Positions 55,427 to 64,000 of a DNA stretch of 64,000 bases are shown here, one piece after another. The stretch's first letter is position 1. Each line of letters starts with the position of its first letter. Source of the DNA: Streptococcus infantis (GTDB lineage: Bacteria > Bacillota > Bacilli > Lactobacillales > Streptococcaceae); contig NZ_JAHZPU010000003.1 in assembly GCF_019929575.1 (NCBI RefSeq), positions 1-64,000 of the forward strand, in the 5' to 3' direction. Both the position numbers and the translations under genes were made by a program. The notes beneath the pieces were generated by a model. The model was not told where the DNA came from, ran no database searches, and saw only the letters and a list, made by a program, of their open reading frames with translations.

Positions 55427-56299
55427 TTATTCGCCGAAGATTTCTTTTTGAAGGCGACGACCTGTAGGTGTGGCAGCGAGCCCCCCTTCAGCAGTTTCAC
55501 GAAAGGCAGTTGGTAAGCTAGATCCTACTTGATACATGGCGTCAATGACCTCATCAACTGGAATTTTTGATTCGATACCAGCCAGAGCCATATCGGCTGC
55601 GATGAAGGCAAAACTTGCTCCCATGGCATTTCGCTTGACGCAAGGAACTTCAACCAAACCTGCAACGGGGTCACAGATAAGACCGAGCATGTTTTTGATA
55701 ACGAAGGCGATAGCCTGGCTCGCTTGATAAGGCGTTCCGCCTGCAGCTAGAGTTAGGGCAGCGGCACTCATGGCTGAAGCTGAACCGACTTCGGCCTGGC
55801 AGCCACCTTCGGCTCCCGAGATAGAAGCGTTGTTAGCAATCACGAGTCCAAAAGCACCTGCAGCGAATAAGAAGTCTAGTTGTTGTTCATGAGTTAAATC
55901 CAACTTTTGAATAGCAGCAGTGAGAACGGCTGGAAGGCAGCCTGCACTACCAGCAGTAGGTGTCGCACAGACCAGCCCCATCTTGGCATTGTGTTCATTA
56001 ACGGCGATAGCATTACGGGCAGCAGACAAGACAGTGAAGTCTGATAGGGTCTTTCCTTTTTTGATGTAGTGGTCAAGCTTGGCAGCGTCACCACCTGTCA
56101 AACCGCTACGAGATTTTTTTTCACTAAGACCAAGCTCAACTGAAGCTTTCATGACTTCAAGGTTGCGCTCCATGAGAAGGATGACTTCTTCGCGTTCACG
56201 ACCGGTTAGCTCAAACTCGGTCGTAATCATGAGTTCAGCGACATTGCCTTGAAAATCAAGTTCGGCTTGTTGGACTAATTCTTTGATAGAGTAAAACAT
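55427..56299 (-). CDS. sdaAA: L-serine dehydratase alpha subunit
   Basis: The catalytic subunit (290 residues) of the iron-sulfur L-serine dehydratase, which converts serine to pyruvate and ammonia. The cysteines for the [4Fe-4S] cluster are visible in GSAGCLPAVL, GGCQAEVGSASAM and VPCVKRNAMG, together with the family block SGLTGGDAAK. It is oxygen-sensitive by family. It lies eight bases after sdaAB and forms the usual two-subunit enzyme of Gram-positive bacteria. Confidence 0.95.
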   Translation of the reverse strand: MFYSIKELVQQAELDFQGNVAELMITTEFELTGREREEVILLMERNLEVMKASVELGLSEKKSRSGLTGGDAAKLDHYIKKGKTLSDFTVLSAARNAIAVNEHNAKMGLVCATPTAGSAGCLPAVLTAAIQKLDLTHEQQLDFLFAAGAFGLVIANNASISGAEGGCQAEVGSASAMSAAALTLAAGGTPYQASQAIAFVIKNMLGLICDPVAGLVEVPCVKRNAMGASFAFIAADMALAGIESKIPVDEVIDAMYQVGSSLPTAFRETAEGGLAATPTGRRLQKEIFGE

Positions 56300-56307
56300 A
56301 TTTTCTC

Positions 56308-56979
56308 CTATTGAAAGAAATTGACATTATGCAAATGAGGAATTTTACGAATCTCTTCGATAGATTCATCACAGTTGCGACTATCAACTTCGATAATCAT
56401 AATGGCTTTCTCCCCAGCTTTTTCTCGGGTTACATTCATTTGGGCGATGTTAATGTCAAAGCGAGAGAGGGCCTCTGTTACATGAGCGATCATACCAGGA
56501 ACATCCTGATGAACGATGATAATGGTAGGGGTGTTCATGTTGAGGGATACGGCAAAGCCATTGAGCTCTGTTACCTGGATATTTCCACCACCGATTGAAA
56601 TTCCTGTCACACTGATGGTCTTGTGCTCATTCTTAACAGTGATTTTCGTAGTATTTGGGTGAGGGGCGTTACTGTCTTTCTGGATGGTCCAGACAATTTT
56701 GATGCCACGCTTGTGGGCAATTTCTAAACTATTTGGAATTTCTGGATCATCTGTGTCCATTCCTAAGATTCCAGCGACAAGGGCTAGGTCAGTTCCGTGC
56801 CCGCGATAGGTTTTTGCAAAAGAATTAAAAAGCTGGAACTCGACCTCGGTTGGAGTATCGTCAAAGATAGAAGAGACGATTTTACCGATACGAACAGCTC
56901 CTGCCGTGTGACTACTAGATGGGCCAATCATGACTGGCCCAATGATATCAAAGACAGATTGAAAACGAAGTGATTGCAT
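56308..56979 (-). CDS. sdaAB: L-serine dehydratase beta subunit
   Basis: The regulatory beta subunit, 223 residues. The N-terminal block FDIIGPVMIGPSSSHTAGAVRIG is the serine dehydratase beta signature. The C-terminal part (about 148-223, TIIIVHQDVPGMIAHVTEAL) is an ACT domain, a ligand-sensing fold that may respond to serine. It is the first gene of the operon, with a TATAAT -10 on the - strand at 57010-57015. Confidence 0.94.
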   Translation of the reverse strand: MQSLRFQSVFDIIGPVMIGPSSSHTAGAVRIGKIVSSIFDDTPTEVEFQLFNSFAKTYRGHGTDLALVAGILGMDTDDPEIPNSLEIAHKRGIKIVWTIQKDSNAPHPNTTKITVKNEHKTISVTGISIGGGNIQVTELNGFAVSLNMNTPTIIIVHQDVPGMIAHVTEALSRFDINIAQMNVTREKAGEKAIMIIEVDSRNCDESIEEIRKIPHLHNVNFFQ

Positions 56980-57182
56980 CTGTTTCCCCTTAAAAAGATT
57001 CTTAACTCTATTATATCAAAGATTAGATGCAAGCGCTCAATTCCATGATAAAATATCTAAAATCCCCATAAAGCCTATAAAATCAAGCCTTTTGTAACAA
57101 AAAGAGGCTGTTTAAGTGAAATAAAACATAGTCTTGTAACATTTCTACATAAAACCGTCAAGAAACAGTAATAATAGTAGGG

Positions 57183-57188
57183 TATGAT
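57183..57188 (+). promoter_or_regulatory. -10 of the LysM gene, with a WalR-like dyad upstream
   Basis: TATGAT (57183-57188) is a plausible -10. Upstream, TGTAAC at 57135-57140 opens a TGTA...TACA dyad (57135-57149). The pneumococcal orthologue is a reported WalR target, but the second half here does not fit the direct-repeat WalR pattern well. Confidence 0.35.
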
Positions 57189-57220
57189 GGAAATATAAGA
57201 AAGAAGGAGAATCTTTTAAT

Positions 57221-57847
57221 ATGAAATCAACAACTAACAAAATTAAAACAGGACTTGTAGGAGTAGCAGCAGCGCTTGCTTTCCTTGCACCATCACTTAC
57301 TTTTGCACAAGAAACAACAACTTATACAGTAAAATCAGGTGACACTCTATCAGGAATCGCTGAAAAATACAATACAACTGTTGAAAAATTGGCAGAAAAA
57401 AATAAGATTAAAGATATTCATTTGATCTATGTAGACCAAGTATTGGTTATTGATGGTGAAGCACCAGCAACTTCAACTACTTCAGCTGCGACAGCAGAAG
57501 CTCCAGTAGCAGCACCTGCAGCTACTGAAACAACAACTTATGAAGCACCAGCAGCAAGCGTAACTGTAGCAGAAGAAACTGTTGCTACAACAGAAACTTC
57601 AGCATCAACTTCAACTGTAAGCGGATCTGAAGCAGAAGCTAAAGAATGGATCGCTCAAAAAGAATCAGGCGGTAGTTACACAGCTACAAACGGACGTTAC
57701 ATCGGACGTTACCAATTGACAGATTCATACTTGAACGGTGACTACTCAGCAGAAAACCAAGAACGTGTAGCAGACGCTTATGTAGCAAGACGTTACGGTT
57801 CATGGACAGCTGCTAAGAACTTCTGGCTTAACAACGGTTGGTACTAA
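57221..57847 (+). CDS. Secreted LysM protein with lysozyme-like C-terminal domain
   Basis: A 208-residue secreted wall protein. A signal peptide (about 1-29, ending FAQ) is followed by one LysM domain (about 34-77, YTVKSGDTLSGIAEKY), an alanine/threonine-rich linker and a C-terminal lysozyme-like domain (about 140-208). E148 in IAQKESGGSY is the probable catalytic glutamate, as in transglycosylase-like SceD/IsaA proteins. It probably trims peptidoglycan. It matches the pneumococcal gene SP_0107/spr0096, which I recall as part of the WalR regulon. Confidence 0.85.
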   Translation: MKSTTNKIKTGLVGVAAALAFLAPSLTFAQETTTYTVKSGDTLSGIAEKYNTTVEKLAEKNKIKDIHLIYVDQVLVIDGEAPATSTTSAATAEAPVAAPAATETTTYEAPAASVTVAEETVATTETSASTSTVSGSEAEAKEWIAQKESGGSYTATNGRYIGRYQLTDSYLNGDYSAENQERVADAYVARRYGSWTAAKNFWLNNGWY

Positions 57848-57871
57848 GAACTAACTAGCAGAATAAGATGC

Positions 57872-57900
57872 AAAAGTCGAGGGATTTCCTCGACTTTTTT
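57872..57900 (+). terminator. Terminator of the LysM gene
   Basis: AAAAGTCGAGG (57872-57882) pairs with CCTCGACTTTT (57888-57898), followed by more T. Confidence 0.9.
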
Positions 57901-57934
57901 CGTGTTTCCTAATTGAAGGCCTCTGTCATCTTTC

Positions 57935-57963
57935 TTGTCTTCTCTAAGCAAGCATGTTATAAT
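57935..57963 (+). promoter_or_regulatory. mnmA promoter
   Basis: An extended -10, TGT-TATAAT (57955-57963), with TTGTCT (57935-57940) as a possible -35 at 17-base spacing. Transcription would begin near 57970, just before the tandem repeats. Confidence 0.6.
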
Positions 57964-57976
57964 GAAAACTGCTCAA

Positions 57977-59166
<1,190 letters not shown>

Positions 59167-59185
59167 CTGGAGTTAAGTAAAAACG

Positions 59186-59800
59186 ATGAGTTCTCAATTT
59201 TTTTATGCATTTATGGCATTTTTCGCTATAATGAACCCAATTTCAAATCTTCCTGCTTACATGGCTTTAGTAGCAGATGATAGTCAAAAAATTTCACGAA
59301 AAATTGCTTTTAGGAGTCTTTTGATTGCCTTTGTTATTGTAACTGTTTTTATCTTTTCAGGAGATTTCATTTTTAAAGTATTTGGAATTACAATTGTTTC
59401 TTTCAGAATTGCTGGTGGAATATTAGTGGCCGTTATCGGTTATCATATGATTAATGGTAATCATTCACCCAGCTATAAAGGAATGGAGCAGCAAACAGTA
59501 AATTCAGATCCAATGTCTATTGCTATTTCTCCTCTTGCAATGCCACTTTTTGCGGGACCAGGTACAATTACAACTGCTTTAAGTCTGGCTAATGGAGGTT
59601 TGCAGAATCAACTGATAACCGTAGTTGCTTTTGCTCTACTATGTGTCATCACTTATCTCCTGTTAAGAAGTGCAAAACAAATTGCAGGCTTCTTGGGAGA
59701 AAATTTGATGAAAATTATAACGAAAATGATGGGACTTTTACTATTCTCGATAGGAATACAGATGATTATCGTCAGTGTGCAGACCTTGCTCAGACAGTGA
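59186..59800 (+). CDS. MarC family membrane protein
   Basis: A 204-residue MarC/UPF0056 protein with six membrane helices. The blocks MNPISNLPAYMALVAD (about 17-32) and SPLAMPLFAGPGTITTAL (about 115-132) are characteristic. Function of the family is unknown; an early link to multidrug resistance was not confirmed. It starts 19 bases after mnmA with a weak ribosome site and may be co-transcribed. Confidence 0.85.
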   Translation: MSSQFFYAFMAFFAIMNPISNLPAYMALVADDSQKISRKIAFRSLLIAFVIVTVFIFSGDFIFKVFGITIVSFRIAGGILVAVIGYHMINGNHSPSYKGMEQQTVNSDPMSIAISPLAMPLFAGPGTITTALSLANGGLQNQLITVVAFALLCVITYLLLRSAKQIAGFLGENLMKIITKMMGLLLFSIGIQMIIVSVQTLLRQ

Positions 59801-59944
59801 TTTGCATTGACAAAATGATTTGATTTGATAAAATAACTTTAACAATAGTCATGATGGTCAAAGCTCATGGATATTGCAGGCTTTTTGTTCTGCACTTCTT
59901 ACGAGTTTTGACTGTTTTTGTGTCGTTTAGAGGAAAGGATAAAA

Positions 59945-60400
59945 ATGACTCAACAAGACTTTCGGACAAAGGTGGGGAACACAGTTTTTGGCGTTCGGGC
60001 GACAGCCTTGATTCTCCAAAATGGCAAACTTCTAGTCACAAAAGATAAGGGCAAGTATTACACTATTGGCGGTGCGATTCAAGTCAATGAAAGCACGGAA
60101 GACGCGGTAGTCCGTGAAGTGAGGGAAGAACTGGGTGTAAAAGCTCAAGCTGGGCAGCTAGCTTTTGTGGTTGAAAATCGTTTTGAAGAAGACGGCGTCT
60201 ATTATCACAACATCGAGTTTCATTATTTAGTGGACTTACTTGAGGATGCCCCATTGACCATGCAGGAAGATGAGAAAATGCAGCCCTGTGAGTGGATTGA
60301 TTTGGACAAGCTTGAGGATATTCAGCTAGTTCCAGCCTTTTTGAAAACAGCCCTGCCAAATTGGGACGGACAATTACGACACATCCATCTTAACGAATAG
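59945..60400 (+). CDS. Nudix hydrolase, copy 1
   Basis: A 151-residue Nudix enzyme. The Nudix box GGAIQVNESTEDAVVREVREELGV lies at about 44-67, with the metal-binding REVREE core intact. The ATG at 59945, behind GAGGAAAGG, is preferred over the in-frame ATG at 59918. Substrate unknown; it could be a nucleotide or a sugar-nucleotide. It is eight bases before a second Nudix gene of a different subfamily, so both share a transcript. Confidence 0.85.
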   Translation: MTQQDFRTKVGNTVFGVRATALILQNGKLLVTKDKGKYYTIGGAIQVNESTEDAVVREVREELGVKAQAGQLAFVVENRFEEDGVYYHNIEFHYLVDLLEDAPLTMQEDEKMQPCEWIDLDKLEDIQLVPAFLKTALPNWDGQLRHIHLNE

Positions 60401-60408
60401 GAGAGAAA

Positions 60409-60840
60409 ATGATGGTTAAGCTTATTGCCCATGTACTTGTTCATAGTGGTGGTGATTATTTACTCATTCAGCGTTCGGAAATTAAAAGAGGACAACCCAA
60501 CGTTTATCCAACTTACTGGGATATTCCTGGTGGCGGGGTTGAAAAGGGTGAACTTCCGCGAGATGGAGCTCTTAGAGAATGTATTGAAGAAGCGGGAGTT
60601 AGGCTAGACAGCAGTTCGCTCAAACTTCTTCACGAAGATAGTCAACTGGATACCTCTAAGGATACTGTCTTTACTCGCTTAGTTTATAAAGCAGAGTGGG
60701 TTGGGGAGAAGCCAATTATCAGATTAGATCCTGAAGAGCATACGCACTTTAAATGGGTTGCTATGGATCAAGTTCTAGAGGAGGAAAAGTTAGTTCCTTA
60801 TTTGCGAGAAATTTTTGAAAGGTTAAGAAATGACTTATAA
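60409..60840 (+). CDS. Nudix hydrolase, copy 2 (MutT-like)
   Basis: A 143-residue MutT/Nudix protein. The box [24 protein letters not shown] lies at about 42-65 with the RECIEEAG core. The start is ATG-ATG at 60409/60412 behind GAGAG. It overlaps the mnmG start by 11 bases. It might clean oxidised nucleotides, but the real substrate cannot be read. The two neighbouring Nudix genes are divergent and not a recent duplication. Confidence 0.85.
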   Translation: MMVKLIAHVLVHSGGDYLLIQRSEIKRGQPNVYPTYWDIPGGGVEKGELPRDGALRECIEEAGVRLDSSSLKLLHEDSQLDTSKDTVFTRLVYKAEWVGEKPIIRLDPEEHTHFKWVAMDQVLEEEKLVPYLREIFERLRNDL

Positions 60841-62746
60841 TTTTATAGAAGAATACGATATTATTGTAATTGGTGCTGGACACGCTGGGGTCGAGGCTTC
60901 CCTAGCTGCTAGCCGTATGGGTTGCAAGGTCTTGCTTGCGACTATTAACATTGAAATGTTGGCTTTCATGCCCTGTAATCCCTCTATCGGTGGTTCTGCC
61001 AAGGGGATTGTCGTGCGTGAAGTAGACGCCCTTGGTGGTGAAATGGCCAAAACCATTGACAAGACTTACATCCAGATGAAGATGCTCAACACAGGGAAAG
61101 GCCCAGCTGTCCGTGCCCTTCGTGCGCAGGCTGACAAGGAACTTTACTCTAAGGAAATGCGTAAAACGGTTGAAAACCAAGAAAATCTGACCCTTCGTCA
61201 AACCATGATTGATGAGATTTTGGTGGAAGATGGCAAGGTTGTCGGTGTGCGTACTGCGACCCATCAAGAGTATGCTGCTAAGGCTGTTATTGTGACTACA
61301 GGGACAGCCCTCCGTGGGGAAATCATCATCGGAGACCTCAAGTACTCATCAGGTCCAAATCACAGCCTAGCTTCGATTAACCTAGCTGACAATCTCAAGG
61401 AACTGGGCCTCGAAATCGGTCGTTTCAAGACAGGAACCCCTCCACGTGTCAAGGCTTCCTCTATCAACTACGATGTGACAGAGATTCAGCCAGGAGATGA
61501 AACACCAAATCACTTTTCTTATACTTCACGTGATGAGGATTATGTTAAAGACCAAGTACCGTGCTGGTTGACCTATACCAATGGTACCAGTCATGAGATT
61601 ATCCAAAACAATCTCCACCGTGCTCCTATGTTTACAGGTGTGGTCAAGGGAGTGGGACCTCGTTACTGTCCGTCGATTGAGGATAAAATTGTACGTTTTG
61701 CGGACAAGGAACGCCACCAACTTTTCCTAGAGCCAGAAGGACGCAATACAGAAGAAGTCTATGTCCAAGGGCTTTCAACCAGCCTTCCTGAGGATGTCCA
61801 ACGTGACTTGGTACATTCCATCAAAGGTTTGGAAAATGCAGAGATGATGCGTACAGGTTATGCTATCGAGTATGACATGGTTTTGCCTCATCAGTTGCGT
61901 GCAACTCTGGAAACCAAGAAAATCTCAGGACTTTTCACAGCGGGTCAGACAAATGGAACGTCAGGTTACGAAGAGGCTGCTGGACAAGGGATTATCGCGG
62001 GTATCAATGCGGCTCTGAAAATCCAAGGCAAGCCTGAGTTGATTCTGAAACGAAGCGACGGTTATATCGGAGTGATGATTGATGACTTGGTGACCAAGGG
62101 GACCATTGAACCCTACCGTCTCTTGACCAGTCGTGCTGAATATCGTCTCATTCTCCGTCATGACAATGCTGATATGCGTTTAACTGAGATGGGGCGCGAG
62201 ATTGGGCTTGTGGACGATGAACGCTGGGCTCGCTTTGAAATCAAGAAAAATCAATTTGACAATGAGATGAAGCGCCTAGACAGCATCAAACTTAAGCCGG
62301 TCAAGGAAACTAACGCCAAGGTCGAAGCGATGGGATTCAAACCATTGACTGATGCAGTCACTGCCAAGGAATTCCTCCGTCGTCCAGAAGTCTCTTACCA
62401 AGATGTGGTTGCCTTCATCGGACCTGCTGCTGAAGAATTGGATGACAAAATTATCGAATTGATTGAAACGGAAATCAAGTACGAAGGATACATCTCAAAA
62501 GCCATGGATCAGGTTGCCAAGATGAAACGCATGGAAGAAAAACGTATTCCAGCCAACATCGACTGGGATGACATTGACTCTATCGCGACTGAAGCTCGCC
62601 AGAAGTTCAAACTCATTAATCCAGAAACCATCGGGCAAGCTAGCCGTATCTCTGGTGTAAACCCAGCAGATATCTCCATTCTTATGGTGTATTTGGAAGG
62701 TAAAAATCGAAGCATTTCAAAAAACTTAGAAAAGAAAGCTGACTAA
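60830..62746 (+). CDS. mnmG: tRNA uridine-5-carboxymethylaminomethyl modification enzyme MnmG
   Basis: MnmG/GidA (638 residues) works with MnmE to add the cmnm5 group to wobble uridine 34. The FAD-binding loop [14 protein letters not shown] lies near 10-23, followed by the GidA signatures GPKYCPS-like [11 protein letters not shown] and [17 protein letters not shown]. The helical C-terminal domain binds MnmE. With MnmA upstream, the window encodes two successive enzymes of the same wobble modification. A terminator follows the stop. Confidence 0.96.
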   Translation: MTYNFIEEYDIIVIGAGHAGVEASLAASRMGCKVLLATINIEMLAFMPCNPSIGGSAKGIVVREVDALGGEMAKTIDKTYIQMKMLNTGKGPAVRALRAQADKELYSKEMRKTVENQENLTLRQTMIDEILVEDGKVVGVRTATHQEYAAKAVIVTTGTALRGEIIIGDLKYSSGPNHSLASINLADNLKELGLEIGRFKTGTPPRVKASSINYDVTEIQPGDETPNHFSYTSRDEDYVKDQVPCWLTYTNGTSHEIIQNNLHRAPMFTGVVKGVGPRYCPSIEDKIVRFADKERHQLFLEPEGRNTEEVYVQGLSTSLPEDVQRDLVHSIKGLENAEMMRTGYAIEYDMVLPHQLRATLETKKISGLFTAGQTNGTSGYEEAAGQGIIAGINAALKIQGKPELILKRSDGYIGVMIDDLVTKGTIEPYRLLTSRAEYRLILRHDNADMRLTEMGREIGLVDDERWARFEIKKNQFDNEMKRLDSIKLKPVKETNAKVEAMGFKPLTDAVTAKEFLRRPEVSYQDVVAFIGPAAEELDDKIIELIETEIKYEGYISKAMDQVAKMKRMEEKRIPANIDWDDIDSIATEARQKFKLINPETIGQASRISGVNPADISILMVYLEGKNRSISKNLEKKAD

Positions 62747-62750
62747 AGAT

Positions 62751-62788
62751 AAAAGACTGAATTCTCTTTTGGGGGATTCAGTTTTTTT
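62751..62788 (+). terminator. Terminator of mnmG
   Basis: ACTGAAT (62756-62762) pairs with ATTCAGT (62776-62782), followed by seven T. Confidence 0.8.
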
Positions 62789-62830
62789 AGTTTTTTCTTC
62801 ATTTTTCGAATTAAGAGAAAAGGAGGAGAG

Positions 62831-62965
62831 ATGATAACAGTAGAAGAAAAAATTTTTTTAGAAACCTATAAAAAAGCGTCTTATCATCGTTTTTATGAGA
62901 TTGAATACTTCGCTAATCTCTGTAAAAAGCTGAACAAATGCCCTCGGCAGGCTGACAAGAACTAG
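62831..62965 (+). CDS. Small ORF, 44 residues, strong ribosome site
   Basis: A reading frame of 44 codons starting MITVEEKIFLETYKKASYHR, behind a near-ideal AGGAGGAGAG directly before the ATG. It is charged and aromatic, with cysteines at 31 and 37, and has no signal peptide. It could be a true small protein or the remaining 5' end of a longer gene. The promoter of the next gene lies in and just after its 3' end. I do not recognise it. Confidence 0.45.
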   Translation: MITVEEKIFLETYKKASYHRFYEIEYFANLCKKLNKCPRQADKN

Positions 62966-62980
62966 ACTTTTTGATATACT
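62952..62980 (+). promoter_or_regulatory. Promoter of the terminal membrane-protein gene
   Basis: CTGACA (62952-62957) and TATACT (62975-62980) are 17 bases apart. The -35 lies inside the last codons of the 44-residue ORF. AGGAGAG precedes the next ATG at 63010. Confidence 0.6.
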
Positions 62981-63009
62981 AGAACAAATTGAAATATAGG
63001 AGAGAGCGA

Positions 63010-64000
63010 ATGAACGTATATGGCAGATTAGAAGACGAACCAATCCCAACTTGGACTGGAAATCAAGATAATTCAGGTGGGGGAGAGGTGCGAGAAGAGT
63101 TTGAAACAGGTTACCCTGTCCAATTGCCATTTTTTAGAATCCTCATCTGGAGTTCTTTAGCAGCATTTGTATCTGTAGTACTTCCTGTTTTGATAGGGGT
63201 AACTAGTCCAGAGCAGTCTCAGGATTTTTATATTGGATGGGCAATGCACCAAGGAGGGGAAATCTACACAGACTATTTTGGAACTAGTGGTCTCCTCTAT
63301 TATCTCTTACAGTATCTAGCTCAAGGAAGTATTTTATTTGTTATTTTTAATTGGATAGCATTTATAGGAGCGGGAATTTATCTTTTTTACTCAGCTTTTG
63401 TTCTCACAGGTCAGGAGAAGAAATCGCTGGAAATTCTGCCAATTTTTTATGTTCTTGCTGGAAGCTTGAGTTTTGGCGGGGGATATGCAATAGTTACTGC
63501 ACTACCTTTTTTATTGTTTTCGCTATATTTTGCGATAGTATATATGGTTAATCCAACTCAAGATAGCGGATTTGTTCGAATTGGAATTGGTCTAGCTCTA
63601 TCTTTATTTTTAGCTCCCTTGATGACAATATTATTTTCAGTATTCTTGTTTTTGTCGCTTTTTGTTTTTAATATTGTTCGTGGTCGGTTTTCTCATGGGA
63701 TATATCAGTTTTTATCATCAGGTCTAGGATTCTCATTATTCTTTTATCCAATCGGATATTATACAGTATATAAAGGAAGTTTCGGAAACGCTATTAGTCA
63801 GATTCTATATCCAATCTATAGTTTAAATTTTATCTGGAATTATGAACTACTAGATAATCTACTGTTTTATGGCTTACTGGCAATTGGACTTGGAGCTCTA
63901 TCCTTCATTTTTTTGAGTCTTTTTCGCTCAAAACCTTTAGCCCAGTATATTTTATCTATATTTTCACTGTTGGGTTTATTGGTAGTATTGGCGTGGGCTA
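63010..64000 (+). CDS. Polytopic membrane protein, cut by the window end
   Basis: An open frame of 330 codons runs off the end of the window. The first 40 residues are hydrophilic and acidic (MNVYGRLEDEPIPTWTGNQD), followed by at least eight hydrophobic helices. The loop after the first helix, DFYIGWAMHQGGEIYTDYFGTSGLLYYLL, is like the acidic first loop of GT-C mannosyltransferase-fold proteins that use lipid-linked sugars. This suggests a surface glycosylation role, but the rest of the gene is needed. It has its own promoter. Confidence 0.65.
   Translation, partial: MNVYGRLEDEPIPTWTGNQDNSGGGEVREEFETGYPVQLPFFRILIWSSLAAFVSVVLPVLIGVTSPEQSQDFYIGWAMHQGGEIYTDYFGTSGLLYYLLQYLAQGSILFVIFNWIAFIGAGIYLFYSAFVLTGQEKKSLEILPIFYVLAGSLSFGGGYAIVTALPFLLFSLYFAIVYMVNPTQDSGFVRIGIGLALSLFLAPLMTILFSVFLFLSLFVFNIVRGRFSHGIYQFLSSGLGFSLFFYPIGYYTVYKGSFGNAISQILYPIYSLNFIWNYELLDNLLFYGLLAIGLGALSFIFLSLFRSKPLAQYILSIFSLLGLLVVLAWA

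Noticed and set aside
57093-57114. TGTAAC ... TGTTTA as a WalR box of the LysM gene
   Set aside because: The half-sites are 10 bases apart instead of 5.
59851-60048. A 65-codon + strand frame overlapping the first Nudix gene
   Set aside because: No ribosome site and it reads into the Nudix gene in a different frame.

Overview
The window is a contiguous piece of a low-GC Gram-positive chromosome from the mitis group of Streptococcus (close to S. pneumoniae, S. mitis, S. oralis or S. infantis). Evidence seen in the sequence: a choline-binding murein hydrolase of the CbpD type, PcsB with the MreC/MreD/RodZ division genes, ComFA/ComFC behind a perfect competence cin-box, and proteins close to pneumococcal ones as I remember them. 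The pneumococcal pspA gene is absent from the interval (LysM gene to mnmA) where it would be expected. I cannot fix the species.

Layout. 0-9.2 kb: the yfmF/yfmH peptidase-like pair, rodZ, pgsA, the ECF transporter module (ecfA1-ecfA2-ecfT), mreC, mreD and pcsB, all on the + strand. 9.5-10.7 kb: a Fem/MurM-like aminoacyltransferase between pcsB and rpsB, probably an accessory insertion. 11.1-13.0 kb: rpsB-tsf. 13.1-15.3 kb: cysK, a PH-domain gene and a YigZ gene on the - strand. 15.3-22.2 kb: comFA-comFC, hpf, and gdpP-rplI-dnaB-veg. 22.2-26.1 kb: cbpD and polA. 26.2-27.7 kb: an amino acid permease. 27.9-40.6 kb: an N-glycan utilisation locus, with three alpha-mannosidases (GH92, GH125, GH38), a ROK protein, a GH20 hexosaminidase and a complete three-gene ABC importer. 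40.7-46.6 kb: a frameshifted CPBP protease, trhO, a DUF4299 gene, an acidic membrane protein and a PadR-DUF1700-DUF4097 envelope operon. 46.7-49.2 kb: a small accessory island of two unfamiliar genes plus a decayed leucine-rich relative. 49.3-57.9 kb: an MFS transporter, two teichoic-acid-type sugar genes, two tandem DUF805 genes, a HAD phosphatase, the serine dehydratase pair and a LysM hydrolase. 58.0-64 kb: mnmA, marC, two Nudix genes, mnmG, a tiny ORF and a membrane protein cut by the window edge.

How it works together. Much of the window serves the cell surface: elongation and division, septal hydrolysis (pcsB), competence lysis (cbpD), peptidoglycan branching (Fem-like), teichoic acid precursors and an envelope-stress-type operon. 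The second theme is growth on host glycans. The importer brings in N-glycan fragments, GH20 and the mannosidases trim them, and a perfect CcpA site lies over the importer promoter. Several control sites can be read directly: a ComX cin-box almost touching the comFA start, a WalR-type box upstream of pcsB, near-perfect to perfect cre sites at hpf, the importer and the DUF4299 gene, and a palindromic pair of DnaA boxes at 27.78 kb. No tRNA, rRNA, CRISPR array or intact insertion sequence was seen.
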